49,017 bases of DNA, from NCBI RefSeq assembly GCF_000765805.2, contig NZ_JRPD02000014.1:1-49017 (forward strand), in the 5' to 3' direction. This DNA comes from Helicobacter muridarum. Lineage in GTDB: Bacteria; Campylobacterota; Campylobacteria; Campylobacterales; Helicobacteraceae. This document shows, piece after piece, positions 34,340 to 44,156 of the stretch. The notes beneath the pieces are model-generated. The model had not been told where the DNA came from. It did no database searches and worked only from the letters and a program-made list of their open reading frames with translations. Numbering within the stretch: the stretch's first letter is position 1; each line of letters begins with the position of its first letter. The position numbers and the translations under genes were made by a program.

Positions 34340-35914
34340 CTAGAATGGTAAAAGCTTTAATACACTCTGAATCAAAATTGCATTGATTATATCTATGAAA
34401 AATGCTCCAACAAGTGGAACAATGATAAATGCCATATGGCTTGGACCATAATGTGAGGTAACAGTTTGCATATTAACCATAGCTGTAGGAGTAGCTCCTA
34501 AACCAAATCCACAGTGTCCTGCTGCAAGCACTGCTGCGTCATAGTCTCGTCCGCAGAATCTAAATGTAACAAATATTGCAAAAGTTATCATGCAAATTGC
34601 TTGTGCAATTAGGATTAATGTCATGGGTAAGGCTAGGGCTACAAGCTGCCATAGATTTAAGGTCATCATAGCAAATGCTAAGAATAGGGATAAAGATACA
34701 TTACCTATCACGGATACTTCTCTATCAAACACCTTATGTATGTTAAATGCGCTTAACGCATTACGTAATACTACACCTGTAAAGAGGCAATATACAAAAG
34801 TAGGTAGATTAAATGAAGGGAAGAAACTCTTGTTATAGCTACTAAGTAAAGTTCCAATAAGCAAGCAGAGTGCTATTAAGGCTAGAGATTCTACAAAGCT
34901 TATTGGAGTAATTAATCTCTCTTTATTTGGTGTTTCAAATCCATGCTTGCTATTATAATCTTGTTTAATACCAGGAATTTTAAGATTATATTTCTTAATC
35001 AAATAGCGCGCTGTTGGTCCACCAATAAGTCCTCCCATCACTAGACCAAATGTTGCACAAGCCATAGCTACCTCGGTTGCAGCAGCAAAATTATATGGAG
35101 GATCTTTAAAAACCCCTGCCCACGCAGCACCTGTTCCATGTCCTCCGCTCATAGTTATAGAACCTCCTAGCATACCAAGTAAAGGATTCTGTCCCATAGC
35201 ATAGCTTACGCCTAAGCCAATAATATTTTGTAATAACAAAAGTATTGCCACAAAGATTAGGAAAATACCTAACATTTTTCCGCCTTTCTTAAGTGATGCA
35301 AAGTCAGCACTTAGTCCAATGCTTGAAAAGAAAGCTAGCATTAGCGGATCTTTTAGTGAAGAGTCAAAACGAAATTCTATATGTAAGTATTGATAACAAA
35401 CAAAAATTATAACTGCAACAATAATACCGCCAACTACTGGCTCTGGGATATTGTAATCTTGTAAAACTTTTAATTTAGATATAACATACCGTCCGATTAA
35501 GAGGACTAATACCATACAAACAAGGGTGAAATAAAAATCAAATGAAAGTGTCTGTAAGCGTGCATCATCTGCATTGATATAACCACTTATAGTTGTCTTA
35601 TCTTTTTGCTTTATTTCAATTTGTAAAAACTCCCCATGATGGGCTATGGCTGTGATCTTCTGTCCTTCTGCAATGGTAGTATTTGATTGGCAGGACTTTG
35701 ATGGTGCTGTGTGTAGGTTAGTATCATGTGTAATGATATATTGATTCGCCCATGATGAGATTGGATTTGGTGCTATCTGACTAGAGCTGCTACATTCAAT
35801 ATTTATCTCATTCTTATTTGCGTTAGTATCTGCATAAAGTAGATGTGTAGAAATAAAAAAAAGTATCAATACTCTGATATACATTGCAACGTATATATTG
35901 GGCGAATTGTTCAT
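34340..35914 (-). CDS. gltS: Sodium/glutamate symporter GltS with an N-terminal exported SH3b-like domain
   Basis: The part from about residue 123 onward is a GltS permease: NIPEPVVGGIIVAV, SIGLSADFASLKKGG, SGGHGTGAAWAGVF and ATPTAMVNMQ near the C-terminus are diagnostic. Before it lies an N-terminal region not found in ordinary GltS (about 400 residues): a signal-like segment (12-29, ending YADT), a polar stretch and a compact segment 58-122 (THDTNLHTAPSK, EGQKITAIAHHGEFLQIEI, ISGYINADDARL) that fits a bacterial SH3 fold. Total 524 residues, one continuous frame with AAGGAG upstream. The domain would be periplasmic. Followed closely by the tolC-like gene. Confidence 0.85.
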   Translation of the reverse strand: MNNSPNIYVAMYIRVLILFFISTHLLYADTNANKNEINIECSSSSQIAPNPISSWANQYIITHDTNLHTAPSKSCQSNTTIAEGQKITAIAHHGEFLQIEIKQKDKTTISGYINADDARLQTLSFDFYFTLVCMVLVLLIGRYVISKLKVLQDYNIPEPVVGGIIVAVIIFVCYQYLHIEFRFDSSLKDPLMLAFFSSIGLSADFASLKKGGKMLGIFLIFVAILLLLQNIIGLGVSYAMGQNPLLGMLGGSITMSGGHGTGAAWAGVFKDPPYNFAAATEVAMACATFGLVMGGLIGGPTARYLIKKYNLKIPGIKQDYNSKHGFETPNKERLITPISFVESLALIALCLLIGTLLSSYNKSFFPSFNLPTFVYCLFTGVVLRNALSAFNIHKVFDREVSVIGNVSLSLFLAFAMMTLNLWQLVALALPMTLILIAQAICMITFAIFVTFRFCGRDYDAAVLAAGHCGFGLGATPTAMVNMQTVTSHYGPSHMAFIIVPLVGAFFIDIINAILIQSVLKLLPF

Positions 35915-36065
35915 AATTTCTCCTTAAATAGTGAGGTAATTTTCATTATAGTAATAAAATAACAAATATAGTAAAATAAATATTTATATTCATGTGATAC
36001 TTATTAAATATCACCAATTTGTAAAAATACATTCTTTAGTTATAATATTGCATTAAAATATTTAT

Positions 36066-36278
36066 TTATTGACTATTTGTAAAATCCTTAATAAATAGTC
36101 CCTTTTCATTTGCATCTATTGCATATTTTTCACCTGTTTGCATATCAATTAGATAGCACTGCTCCATAGTTTCTATAATTGCTCTTTGAGGTGGGACTTG
36201 CTTTAAATGTCTTAGAACATCATCAAAATCCTTGCATAGATCTGGAAATCCAAACAAAAAAAGTTTATATCGAAACAT
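36066..36278 (-). CDS. Small unrecognised protein
   Basis: 70 residues from the ATG at 36278, which has AAGGAG six to seven bases upstream; the longer frame to 36320 has no such site. It begins MFRYKLFLFGFPDLCKDFDD and is mixed alpha/beta in appearance, soluble, with one YAIDANEKGLFIKDF segment. It resembles small conserved epsilon-proteobacterial proteins I cannot name. It stands alone between gltS and porB. Confidence 0.55.
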   Translation of the reverse strand: MFRYKLFLFGFPDLCKDFDDVLRHLKQVPPQRAIIETMEQCYLIDMQTGEKYAIDANEKGLFIKDFTNSQ

Positions 36279-36636
36279 ATAAATCTCCTTATTAATGCGA
36301 TCGATTAAAGATAATATCACTTAGCATTATACAGAAATAAGACTTATTTTAAAAATTAATGAACTAGATTCTTAATTAATAATGCATATTTTAAAATATT
36401 ATTTTTACAACTAATCGATATTCTAAAATTATATTTTATTGTATTCTAGCTATTATTGTAATTTGAAGCGATATATAGATACAATCAGTTTGAATATCTA
36501 CTAATACGCAACTATTCTTAATTAAGCTAGCGTTAATTCGTAGCCTTAGCGGCGAATTAGCTGTATTGTAGGGTTTATAAAAAGCTTTATTCTTCCGCTC
36601 TTAATTGTTACAAATCACAAGAGAAATATCTAGTTG
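36279..36636. other. Intergenic region downstream of porB
   Basis: 358 bases. Contains the small gene's leader, an imperfect inverted repeat (TAATTCG at 36534-36540 and CGAATTA at 36553-36559) and a degenerate repeat copy at 36593-36631. No U-tract follows the hairpin on the minus strand, so I do not call it a terminator. Confidence 0.4.
36593..36631. repeat. Degenerate intergenic repeat, distant copy
   Basis: CTTCCGCTCTT at the left and GAGAAATATCT at the right match the flanks of the copy at 1625-1671, while the centre has diverged. Thirty-five kilobases separate the two. Confidence 0.3.
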
Positions 36637-37581
36637 CTATAGCTTAGCTTCTTCACGTCTTTGTAGCATTTCCCACCTAGCATCTACATCTTTTTGGAAT
36701 TGTTCTATTACATGTTCATTCTCTGGTTTGAATAAATGTTTAAAACGTCCTTGCGCGGCTAGATAATCTTTAACAGGAATGATCTTTTTAGGACGATATG
36801 TAATACGTAATTCATGTCCATTTAGAATCTCATATAAAGGGAAAACTAAGCTATCAACAGCTAAATCGCTCATTTCGACAGTATTATTTGAATCAAATTT
36901 CCATTCAGTTGTGCAAGCACTCATAGCGTTAATGAAAGTTGGCCCTTCCGTATCGATTGCTTTTTTTATTTTTGCATTCATATCTTTCCATTTATTTGGT
37001 GCTACTTGCGCTACATATGGACTACCATGTGCTGCCATAATATTTACTAAATCTTTCTTTTTTTGTTTTTTGCCATAGCTTACTCGCCCAGCTGGAGTTG
37101 TAGAGGTGCTAGCCCCAAGAGGAGTTGAACCGCTTCTTTGTCCACCTGTGTTAGCATAGACTTCATTGTCAAGACATATGTAGGTAAAATCATGCCCCCT
37201 TTCAAAGCAACCACTAATAAATTGAAATCCAATATCATAGCTAGCACCATCTCCGCCAAATGCTACAAATTTTGGTCTTTGTCCTTTATATTTACCTTTT
37301 TTTTCAAGAGCTTTATACATTGCCTCTACACCGCAAATAGCCGTTGAGCCATTTTCAAATCCTATATGTATCCAAGGAACATTCCATGATGTATGTGGAT
37401 ATACAGCGGTAGAAACCTCCAAGCAGCCAGTTGAGCTAGCAATAGCAAGTGGTCCATCTACAGCGTTTAGCACTTCACGAACAATCATTCCATGAGCACA
37501 GCCAGGGCATAATAAATGAGCACCCTCAAATCTTTCTGCAGTTTTACTAAATTGTTTGAGATTCTTAATTTCTTTTGTCAT
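36637..37581 (-). CDS. porB: Pyruvate:ferredoxin oxidoreductase, beta subunit
   Basis: Thiamine-diphosphate subunit that decarboxylates pyruvate to acetyl-CoA with flavodoxin/ferredoxin as acceptor. HLLCPGCAHGM carries the first FeS cysteines, FGGDGASYDIG the TPP-Mg motif, and CLDNEVYANTGGQRSGSTP is characteristic. 314 residues. Last gene of the porCDAB operon, 33 bases after porA. A 2-oxoglutarate paralogue (oorB) is the alternative, but the four-gene arrangement fits por. Confidence 0.93.
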   Translation of the reverse strand: MTKEIKNLKQFSKTAERFEGAHLLCPGCAHGMIVREVLNAVDGPLAIASSTGCLEVSTAVYPHTSWNVPWIHIGFENGSTAICGVEAMYKALEKKGKYKGQRPKFVAFGGDGASYDIGFQFISGCFERGHDFTYICLDNEVYANTGGQRSGSTPLGASTSTTPAGRVSYGKKQKKKDLVNIMAAHGSPYVAQVAPNKWKDMNAKIKKAIDTEGPTFINAMSACTTEWKFDSNNTVEMSDLAVDSLVFPLYEILNGHELRITYRPKKIIPVKDYLAAQGRFKHLFKPENEHVIEQFQKDVDARWEMLQRREEAKL

Positions 37582-37614
37582 TATGTTTCCTTTTTCTTAT
37601 TAATTGGACATTAA

Positions 37615-38835
37615 TTAATAGAAGCCCATTTCTTTACCACGTAGGCAAATCCATTGTTGTGTGTTATGGGTTAACTTCCCAGCTTTCACATCTTCACTCA
37701 ATTCCTCATATATTTTCATAATATCTTTTTGTGTCAAATCTCTTTCACCTAGACCATATATATAATTGGACACAATAGGCTTTTCTTTATTTGTATGGTA
37801 TGTAGCAGCGCAAACCTCATTAAATAAAGCACCCATTGCACCTGCTGGAGAGGATTTATCCATTATTGCCAAAGCTTTTATGCTTTTCAATGCCTCTGCA
37901 ATCTTATCATATGGGAATGGTCGTAAAACATGAATTGTAACCACACCAGCTTTTATACCTTTAGCTCTCATTTGCTTTGCAGCAACTCTAGCAGATTCTG
38001 CTGTTGTGCCAATAGCAAATATTGCTACTTCTGCATCACTCATATCATAGCTCATTACAGGATGATATTCTCTGCCTGTTTTATCTTTGAATTCTCTAAA
38101 TACCCTCTCAATTACGGGCATAGATTCCATTATAGCAGAGTGTAATTGCGCTTTATGCTCATAATGCCAATCTTCTTCTGCTTGCACTCCGTAAGTTACT
38201 GGTTTGCTAAAATCTAGCATTGCATTTTTTACTTTATATTCTCCAATAAATTCATATGCTTCCTTATCGCTTAATGGTCGGACATTTTGAGCAGTGTGAG
38301 AACTTAGGAATCCATCTTGATTTACTATCGTTGGAACTCGAACATCGTAATCTTCAGCGATTTTAAATGCCATTAGATTGAAATCATAAGCTTCTTGTGG
38401 ATTGCATGTGCAAAGTTGAATCCAACCTGCATCTCTGCATAAATACATATCAGAATGGTCTCCGTGAATATTTAATGGGGAAGCTAATGCGCGATTTACT
38501 AGATTTAACACAATAGGTAATCTCATACCACTTGCTTGATATAATACTTCAATCATTAAAGCTAAACCTTGCGAGCTTGTAGCGGTAGCCACTCTTCCAC
38601 CAGCTGCAGCTGCGCCAACGCAACCGCTCATAGCAGCATGTTCTGATTCTACTAATACAAATTCTCCATCTATATATCCATTTCCAACAAAGCTACCATA
38701 GTCTTGCACAATAGGTGTTGATGGTGTAATTGGATATGCTGCCATTACATCAATTTGAGCCTGTCTTAGTGCATGGCTTGCTGCAACATTACCGTCCCAT
38801 ACTTCTACTTGTTGTAATTCGTAAACCTTAGCCAT
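37615..38835 (-). CDS. porA: Pyruvate:ferredoxin oxidoreductase, alpha subunit
   Basis: Carries the pyrimidine-binding half of the thiamine site. AYPITPSTPIVQDY is the classic N-terminal signature, GCVGAAAAGGRVATATSSQGLALM follows, and the C-terminal part has the conserved PVMSYDMSDAEVAIFAIGTTAES domain. 406 residues. It starts only 2 bases after porD. Confidence 0.94.
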   Translation of the reverse strand: MAKVYELQQVEVWDGNVAASHALRQAQIDVMAAYPITPSTPIVQDYGSFVGNGYIDGEFVLVESEHAAMSGCVGAAAAGGRVATATSSQGLALMIEVLYQASGMRLPIVLNLVNRALASPLNIHGDHSDMYLCRDAGWIQLCTCNPQEAYDFNLMAFKIAEDYDVRVPTIVNQDGFLSSHTAQNVRPLSDKEAYEFIGEYKVKNAMLDFSKPVTYGVQAEEDWHYEHKAQLHSAIMESMPVIERVFREFKDKTGREYHPVMSYDMSDAEVAIFAIGTTAESARVAAKQMRAKGIKAGVVTIHVLRPFPYDKIAEALKSIKALAIMDKSSPAGAMGALFNEVCAATYHTNKEKPIVSNYIYGLGERDLTQKDIMKIYEELSEDVKAGKLTHNTQQWICLRGKEMGFY

Positions 38836-38837
38836 AA

Positions 38838-39242
38838 CTACTCCTTAGATTTTTTCGCCTTAGCTGGCCATTTGCTAATAGCGTCCTCTATTTCTATGAA
38901 ATCTTGATACATAATTAGAGATTTTGGATTTGTTGGACATACATTCGCACATACTCCGCAACCTTTGCAGTGTTTGTAATCAACGCCTGTCATTTTTTCT
39001 CCCCTAACTAAAATAGAACTATCGGGGCAATATACCCAACACTGATAGCAATTAATGCAATGATCTGTGTTATAAACAGGCTTTTCCGTTCTCCAGTGTG
39101 CAACGCTTAGGGTATAAGAGCTGTATTCTGTGTATTTTCTATCCTCTTGATGTAGGCTTAAGCTTTTTTCTCCCTCTGTTTCCAATGGAAAAACAACTGC
39201 TCCGGGAAGTAAATCATTCCAACCTTTAGTAATATTTTGCAT
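38838..39242 (-). CDS. porD: Pyruvate:ferredoxin oxidoreductase, delta subunit (2x[4Fe-4S])
   Basis: Ferredoxin-like subunit passing electrons out of the complex. Two cluster motifs are clear, CINCYQCWVYCP and CKGCGVCANVCP. 134 residues, longer than free ferredoxins because of an N-terminal extension. Located between porC and porA. Confidence 0.94.
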   Translation of the reverse strand: MQNITKGWNDLLPGAVVFPLETEGEKSLSLHQEDRKYTEYSSYTLSVAHWRTEKPVYNTDHCINCYQCWVYCPDSSILVRGEKMTGVDYKHCKGCGVCANVCPTNPKSLIMYQDFIEIEDAISKWPAKAKKSKE

Positions 39243-39275
39243 GTATCTTCCTTTCTTTCACATTTAATAACATGT

Positions 39276-39836
39276 TTATTTTACTTCATCATATGCTCTT
39301 TGAATGGCTAGCATATTTGCGTCAATAATTTTTTGTGGTAGTTTCTTTCCTAAAACTTTTTTGAAAGCTTCTTTGAATTCTTCTATATCTAAGATTCCAG
39401 ATTCTCTTACAAATGCACCAAGCATAGGGGCATTTGGGATTGGTCTGCCTAAGGTTTCTAAAGAAATCCTAATACAATCTACAATAAAAAATGTTTTCTC
39501 TTTAAGCTCTGGTTTCTTGGCGATTAACTCTTCTTTGCTTAAGTGTGTTGTGATGATATATTTTGTAGTTGGCTTTTCATTCTCAAAAATATCTGCAATA
39601 AAGGTTAAGCCAGGGTCAATAACTAGTACATAATCTGGCTCCATATATTTTTCATGATTTAATATTGGCTCATCATCAAATCTATCAAAAGCAGCCATGG
39701 TGGCACCTCTTTTTGCAGATCCATAAGTAGCAAATGCTTGCACCTCTTTTCCTGTTCCAGCAATTACATCTGCTAGTCCCTTAGCACCTGTTACAGCCCC
39801 TTGACCAGCTCTACTATGCCATCTGATCTCTAGCAT
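39276..39836 (-). CDS. porC: Pyruvate:ferredoxin oxidoreductase, gamma subunit
   Basis: Domain III subunit involved in subunit assembly and CoA binding. MLEIRWHSRAGQGAVTGAKGLA at the N-terminus and FATYGSAKRGATMAAFDRFDDEPI are typical. 186 residues. AAGGAG precedes the ATG. First gene of the operon; an inverted repeat lies just upstream. Confidence 0.93.
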   Translation of the reverse strand: MLEIRWHSRAGQGAVTGAKGLADVIAGTGKEVQAFATYGSAKRGATMAAFDRFDDEPILNHEKYMEPDYVLVIDPGLTFIADIFENEKPTTKYIITTHLSKEELIAKKPELKEKTFFIVDCIRISLETLGRPIPNAPMLGAFVRESGILDIEEFKEAFKKVLGKKLPQKIIDANMLAIQRAYDEVK

Positions 39837-39857
39837 TATTATCTCCTTACAATTGGG

Positions 39858-39874
39858 TTAATTCTGTGAATTAA
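39858..39874. promoter_or_regulatory. Inverted repeat in the porC leader
   Basis: TTAATTC-TGT-GAATTAA, perfect 7-base arms with a 3-base spacer, 22-38 bases before the porC start. The position suits an operator that could control the por operon; the cognate regulator is unknown. Confidence 0.35.
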
Positions 39875-40377
39875 AATAGATAATCTAGCCTAAATTAATG
39901 CTAATAGCTATTTATCTATCAATTTCATTTTTTAAGTATAGTTCATCTATTTATGTAATTGTTGATTTGTTTGGAATCGCCTAAATAGAATAGGACGTTA
40001 AATAAACAATACCACGCAATTCCACAGAGATTTATGTAACAAATAAGACCTTAGATAGCAGACTATGTCTTATTCATAACCTAAACCTAAAATATATTTT
40101 ATCTCAATAATCAGTCCATTTGATAGTTTTTTACACTTTGTTATATTAAGCAGATAATCTTGTGTTGTAAAAAATACACATCTTTTCATAATCATAACTT
40201 CATATTTTGTTTTTATAGTGCACAATATGCTTAATTTGGTATTTATAGATGACTTATGCTTTTAAATATTATCTATGCAATTTTATGATAGTTTAGGATA
40301 TTTAGTGCATACTATAAGATTTTTTGATTAAAAATATTTAAAAAACTTTACTTAATAAGACTAAATATTTAGAATAA

Positions 40378-40404
40378 TTAGCAATTTTTATTTATAAGTG
40401 CTAA
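40378..40404 (+). promoter_or_regulatory. CIRCE operator
   Basis: TTAGCAATT - nine bases - AAGTGCTAA. This matches the CIRCE consensus TTAGCACTC-N9-GAGTGCTAA with the exact 9-base spacer, and the arms pair at eight of nine positions. It overlaps the place where a -35 would lie, so HrcA bound here would block the promoter: autoregulation of hrcA-grpE-dnaK. Confidence 0.85.
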
Positions 40405-40420
40405 TTTCATTTACTTTTTT

Positions 40421-40429
40421 TGATATAAT
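40421..40429 (+). promoter_or_regulatory. Extended -10 promoter for hrcA-grpE-dnaK
   Basis: TGATATAAT, an exact extended -10 match, 36 bases before the hrcA ATG and 17 bases downstream of the CIRCE right arm. Confidence 0.7.
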
Positions 40430-40464
40430 TCCAAACATGATTTTTACTTAAGAGGCTATTTTTA

Positions 40465-41286
40465 ATGAATATTAAGACTAAATTGCTGATTGGTATTATT
40501 CAAGAGTATATTAAGAGCAAGGAACCAATTGGTTCGGAGTTTTTAAAATCACAGCAAAATTTTGATGTTTCATCAGCTACTATTAGAAATTATTGCAAGA
40601 TATTAGAGAAGGAGGGCGCATTATTTCAACCACATACAAGTAGTGGACGTATTCCTACTAATGCGAGCTTATCTTCATATTGGAAGGATGCATTGCAATT
40701 ATTTGTCAACGATGAGTTGGAAATAGATATTCATCAAATAGCTAATCTTAGCAAGCGTTATGAAGTATTTTGCATTTTGATTCCAAAAGAGAGCAATATT
40801 TTAGAAAATGTATTAGATGTTGAGAATAACTATTTGATTCTTGAGTTTAGTCGGAATGAAGCTGTCATAGGCTTTTCTGATGTTTTGTTGCGTTTTACAA
40901 GAAGTCTTGTTGGGTTAGAGGTTCATGATATTATAAGAGTTGCAGGAGAAGTAGGAGCAAAAGAGTTAAAAGAAAAGATTTTATGTCTTAGTCATTTTGA
41001 TTTTAATATAACTAGCTATCGTTATGGTAGTGAATTTTTGAAAGATATAGTTTTTGGGGATGCTAGTGTTTTTATGGATTTTTATAATGCTTATGCACTT
41101 TTGAAATATCAAAATGGAGTTTATTTTAATATCCTGCCTAGCGGTTATTTGACGCTAATTCATGATATTTCATATTTTAATCATAATAGCGGCGAGAGCA
41201 ATAAGGCAAGAATGCTTTGTGCTGGAAGTATGCTATCTGATTATAGGAGTTTTTATAAAGAATTACATATGGGCTGTATAGACTGA
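40465..41286 (+). CDS. hrcA: Heat-inducible transcription repressor HrcA
   Basis: Represses heat-shock operons by binding CIRCE; its activity depends on GroESL. It has the N-terminal winged helix (IGSEFLKSQQNFDVSSATIRNY, HTSSGRIPT) followed by the GAF-like domain. 273 residues, close to the short H. pylori form. In H. pylori HrcA works with HspR; hspR is not in this window. First gene of the operon, downstream of its own CIRCE. Confidence 0.92.
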   Translation: MNIKTKLLIGIIQEYIKSKEPIGSEFLKSQQNFDVSSATIRNYCKILEKEGALFQPHTSSGRIPTNASLSSYWKDALQLFVNDELEIDIHQIANLSKRYEVFCILIPKESNILENVLDVENNYLILEFSRNEAVIGFSDVLLRFTRSLVGLEVHDIIRVAGEVGAKELKEKILCLSHFDFNITSYRYGSEFLKDIVFGDASVFMDFYNAYALLKYQNGVYFNILPSGYLTLIHDISYFNHNSGESNKARMLCAGSMLSDYRSFYKELHMGCID

Positions 41287-41376
41287 TGGATATCATTATT
41301 TCTAATGCAGTATATACGAGTTCTTTATTAAGATTCTTAATATACAAGAATCTAATGCTTAGCAAAAAGGAGTAGT

Positions 41377-41919
41377 ATGCAACAAGAAGATTCTAAACAA
41401 CAAGAACAAGAACAAGAAGAAGAAAATCAAGCTCAAGAGGTAGAAGAATCAACAGAATCTAGTGATACTAAAGATGATAATACTATATTGAAGCAAAAGA
41501 TAAAGGAGTTAGAAGATCAATATCTACGAGCGTATGCAGATTTTGAAAATGTGAAAAAGAGGCTTGAGAAAGATAAGTCTCAAGCACTCGAATATGCACA
41601 CGAAAAAATTTTAAAGGATATGTTACCTGTTGCAGATACGCTTGATAAGGCTTTAGAATCTGCGCAAAATACAGAAAATGGTGAAAAGATAGCAGAGGGC
41701 TTAAAGCTAACTATTGATAATTTCCAAAAAGTTTTTAATAAATATGGTGTGGAGGTGATAGAGGTAAATAATGAGTTTAATCCTGAATTGCATGATGCAA
41801 TCATGCATGTTGTTGATGAAAGCAAAGAAAATGGACAGATTGCACAAGTGTTGCAAAAGGGATATAAATATAAAGAAAGAATATTGCGAGCAGCAATGGT
41901 AAGCATAGTAAAGAATTAG
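41377..41919 (+). CDS. grpE: DnaK nucleotide-exchange factor GrpE
   Basis: Co-chaperone that releases ADP from DnaK. A Gln/Glu-rich disordered N-terminus (first ~40 residues) leads into a long dimerising helix and the C-terminal beta domain with [10 protein letters not shown] and [16 protein letters not shown]. 180 residues. It lies 90 bases after hrcA and 21 before dnaK. Confidence 0.96.
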   Translation: MQQEDSKQQEQEQEEENQAQEVEESTESSDTKDDNTILKQKIKELEDQYLRAYADFENVKKRLEKDKSQALEYAHEKILKDMLPVADTLDKALESAQNTENGEKIAEGLKLTIDNFQKVFNKYGVEVIEVNNEFNPELHDAIMHVVDESKENGQIAQVLQKGYKYKERILRAAMVSIVKN

Positions 41920-41940
41920 TTTGATTGAAAGGATGACAAT

Positions 41941-43830
41941 ATGGGTAAAGTTTTAGGAATAGATTTAGGCACAACAAATTCTGCAATGGCAGTTTATGAA
42001 GGCAATGAAGGAAAAATTATAGCTAACAAAGAAGGTAAGAATACTACTCCTTCTATAGTGGCTTTTACTGATAAAGGTGAAATTTTGGTTGGAGAGCCAG
42101 CAAAAAGGCAGGCTATCACGAATCCAAAGAAGACCATTTATTCAATCAAGAGAATCATGGGCTTGATGTTTGATGAGGATAAGGCAAAAGAAGCTGAAAA
42201 GAGGCTGCCATACAGTATCATAGATAGGAATGGAGCATGTGCAGTTGAAATTGCAGATAAGATTTATACTCCACAAGAGATTTCTGCAAAGATTCTAATT
42301 AAGCTTAAAGAAGATGCTCAAGATTATCTTGGTGAGGAAGTAACTGAAGCAGTAATAACTGTTCCAGCGTATTTTAATGATGCTCAAAGAAAGGCGACAA
42401 AAGAGGCTGGCACTATTGCAGGTCTAAATGTACTAAGAATCATTAATGAGCCTACTTCAGCTGCTCTTGCTTATGGATTAGATAAAAAAGATGCAGAGAA
42501 GATTATGGTTTATGATTTGGGGGGTGGCACATTTGATGTAACAGTTCTTGAGACGGGGGATGGAGTTGTAGAGGTATTGGCTACAGGTGGAGATGCGTTC
42601 TTGGGTGGAGATGACTTCGATAACAAGATCATTGATTGGATTGTTGATGAATTCAAGAGCGATGAGGGAATTGATCTAAAAAATGATGTTATGGCATTAC
42701 AAAGATTAAAAGATTCCGCAGAGAATGCAAAAAAAGAGTTAAGTTCTGCAACAGAAACAGAAATTAATTTACCGTTTATAACAGCCGATGCAAATGGTCC
42801 AAAACACCTAACTAAGAAGTTAACTCGTGCAAAGTTTGAAACATTAATTAACCATTTGATTGAAGATACTATTAAAAAGATTGATGGAGTTATTAAAGAC
42901 GCGGGATTAAGTAAGGGTGATATTAGTGAAGTTGTTATGGTTGGAGGCTCTACTAGGATTCCAAAGGTGCAACAAAGAGTAAAGGAATTTATTGGTAAGG
43001 ACTTAAATAAATCAGTAAATCCAGATGAAGTGGTAGCAGTTGGTGCTGCGATACAAGGCGGTGTTTTAAAAGGTGATGTAAAGGATGTCTTGCTTCTTGA
43101 TGTAACTCCACTAAGCCTTGGAATTGAGACTTTAGGTGGTGTTATGTCAAAAATTATAGAGAAGGGTACAACAATTCCGGTTAAAAAAAGTCAAGTGTTC
43201 TCAACAGCAGAGGACAATCAGCCAGCAGTTACAATACAAATCTATCAAGGCGAGAGAGAATTAGCAAAAGATAATAAAAAGCTTGGAAACTTTGATTTAC
43301 AAGGAATTCCGCCAGCTCCAAGAGGTGTCCCCCAAATCGAAGTAACACTTGATATAGATGCAAATGGAATCTTGACTGTATCTGCAAAGGACAAAAATAC
43401 AGGTAAGTCTCAAGAAATTAAAATTACCGGTTCTAGCGGTTTATCTGATGAAGAAATACAAAAAATGGTAAAAGATGCCGAGCTTCATAAAGAAGAAGAT
43501 TCCAAGCGCAAGGAGATTATTGAGGTTAGAAATCAAGCTGATAGCCTTGTATATCAAGTAGAAAAGAGCATAGAGGATATGCGCAAAGATGAGAACAAGG
43601 GTAAAGTTGATGATGGAGTGCTATCTCAGGTTGAGAGTCTAAAAGATTCCTTAAAAGATACATTAAAGAATGCAGATTCCTCAAAAGAGGAGATAGAATC
43701 TAAAATTAAAGCTTTAAATGATGGTTTTCAAAATATTATGACATCGCAGGCTCAATCACAGCAAGCAGGTGGAAAACAAAGCAGCAACAAGAAAAAAGAT
43801 GATGATGTGATTGATGCGGAAGTTGTGTAA
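41941..43830 (+). CDS. dnaK: Chaperone DnaK (Hsp70)
   Basis: ATP-driven chaperone. [13 protein letters not shown] begins the ATPase domain; [15 protein letters not shown] and [14 protein letters not shown] are phosphate and adenosine motifs; [12 protein letters not shown] starts the substrate domain; the lid ends in [10 protein letters not shown], the conserved C-terminal tail. 629 residues. Last gene of the CIRCE-controlled operon. Confidence 0.98.
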   Translation: MGKVLGIDLGTTNSAMAVYEGNEGKIIANKEGKNTTPSIVAFTDKGEILVGEPAKRQAITNPKKTIYSIKRIMGLMFDEDKAKEAEKRLPYSIIDRNGACAVEIADKIYTPQEISAKILIKLKEDAQDYLGEEVTEAVITVPAYFNDAQRKATKEAGTIAGLNVLRIINEPTSAALAYGLDKKDAEKIMVYDLGGGTFDVTVLETGDGVVEVLATGGDAFLGGDDFDNKIIDWIVDEFKSDEGIDLKNDVMALQRLKDSAENAKKELSSATETEINLPFITADANGPKHLTKKLTRAKFETLINHLIEDTIKKIDGVIKDAGLSKGDISEVVMVGGSTRIPKVQQRVKEFIGKDLNKSVNPDEVVAVGAAIQGGVLKGDVKDVLLLDVTPLSLGIETLGGVMSKIIEKGTTIPVKKSQVFSTAEDNQPAVTIQIYQGERELAKDNKKLGNFDLQGIPPAPRGVPQIEVTLDIDANGILTVSAKDKNTGKSQEIKITGSSGLSDEEIQKMVKDAELHKEEDSKRKEIIEVRNQADSLVYQVEKSIEDMRKDENKGKVDDGVLSQVESLKDSLKDTLKNADSSKEEIESKIKALNDGFQNIMTSQAQSQQAGGKQSSNKKKDDDVIDAEVV

Positions 43831-44050
43831 GTTTTTAGATTCTTTATGTAGCGTGAAATTTGTAATATAATAGAAGTATATAACGTTATAATATATATGC
43901 AGTTGATATATAATTATAAATTTTATAACTTCTATGATTTTTTACAACAATCATCTTCAGCTCTTAGTTTTTGACTAATTGATAATTGTCGAATTTGGTT
44001 CAATATCTCTAAAATTGTAATAATCTTGTTAAGTGTAATCTAGTTATAGA

Positions 44051-44083
44051 AATATTATTAGAAATAATATTTCTAATAATATT
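44051..44083. repeat. Perfect 15-bp inverted repeat, loop of 3
   Basis: AATATTATTAGAAAT pairs exactly with ATTTCTAATAATATT. A very tight hairpin of A/T-rich pairs, 220 bases after dnaK. No T-run follows on either strand, so it is not a typical terminator. Confidence 0.8.
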
Positions 44084-44156
44084 AGAATTAAAGTGCCTTA
44101 TGTATAATAGAATAAGTGATTATATATAGAATATAAATCTTACTTAATGATGTAGA

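Larger units (their letters stand above)
39837..40464. other. Divergent intergenic region porC / hrcA
   Basis: 628 bases. The porC side carries an inverted repeat (39858-39874), the hrcA side a CIRCE element and a promoter; these are annotated separately. The 450 bases between are AT-rich with no gene or clear RNA. Confidence 0.6.
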
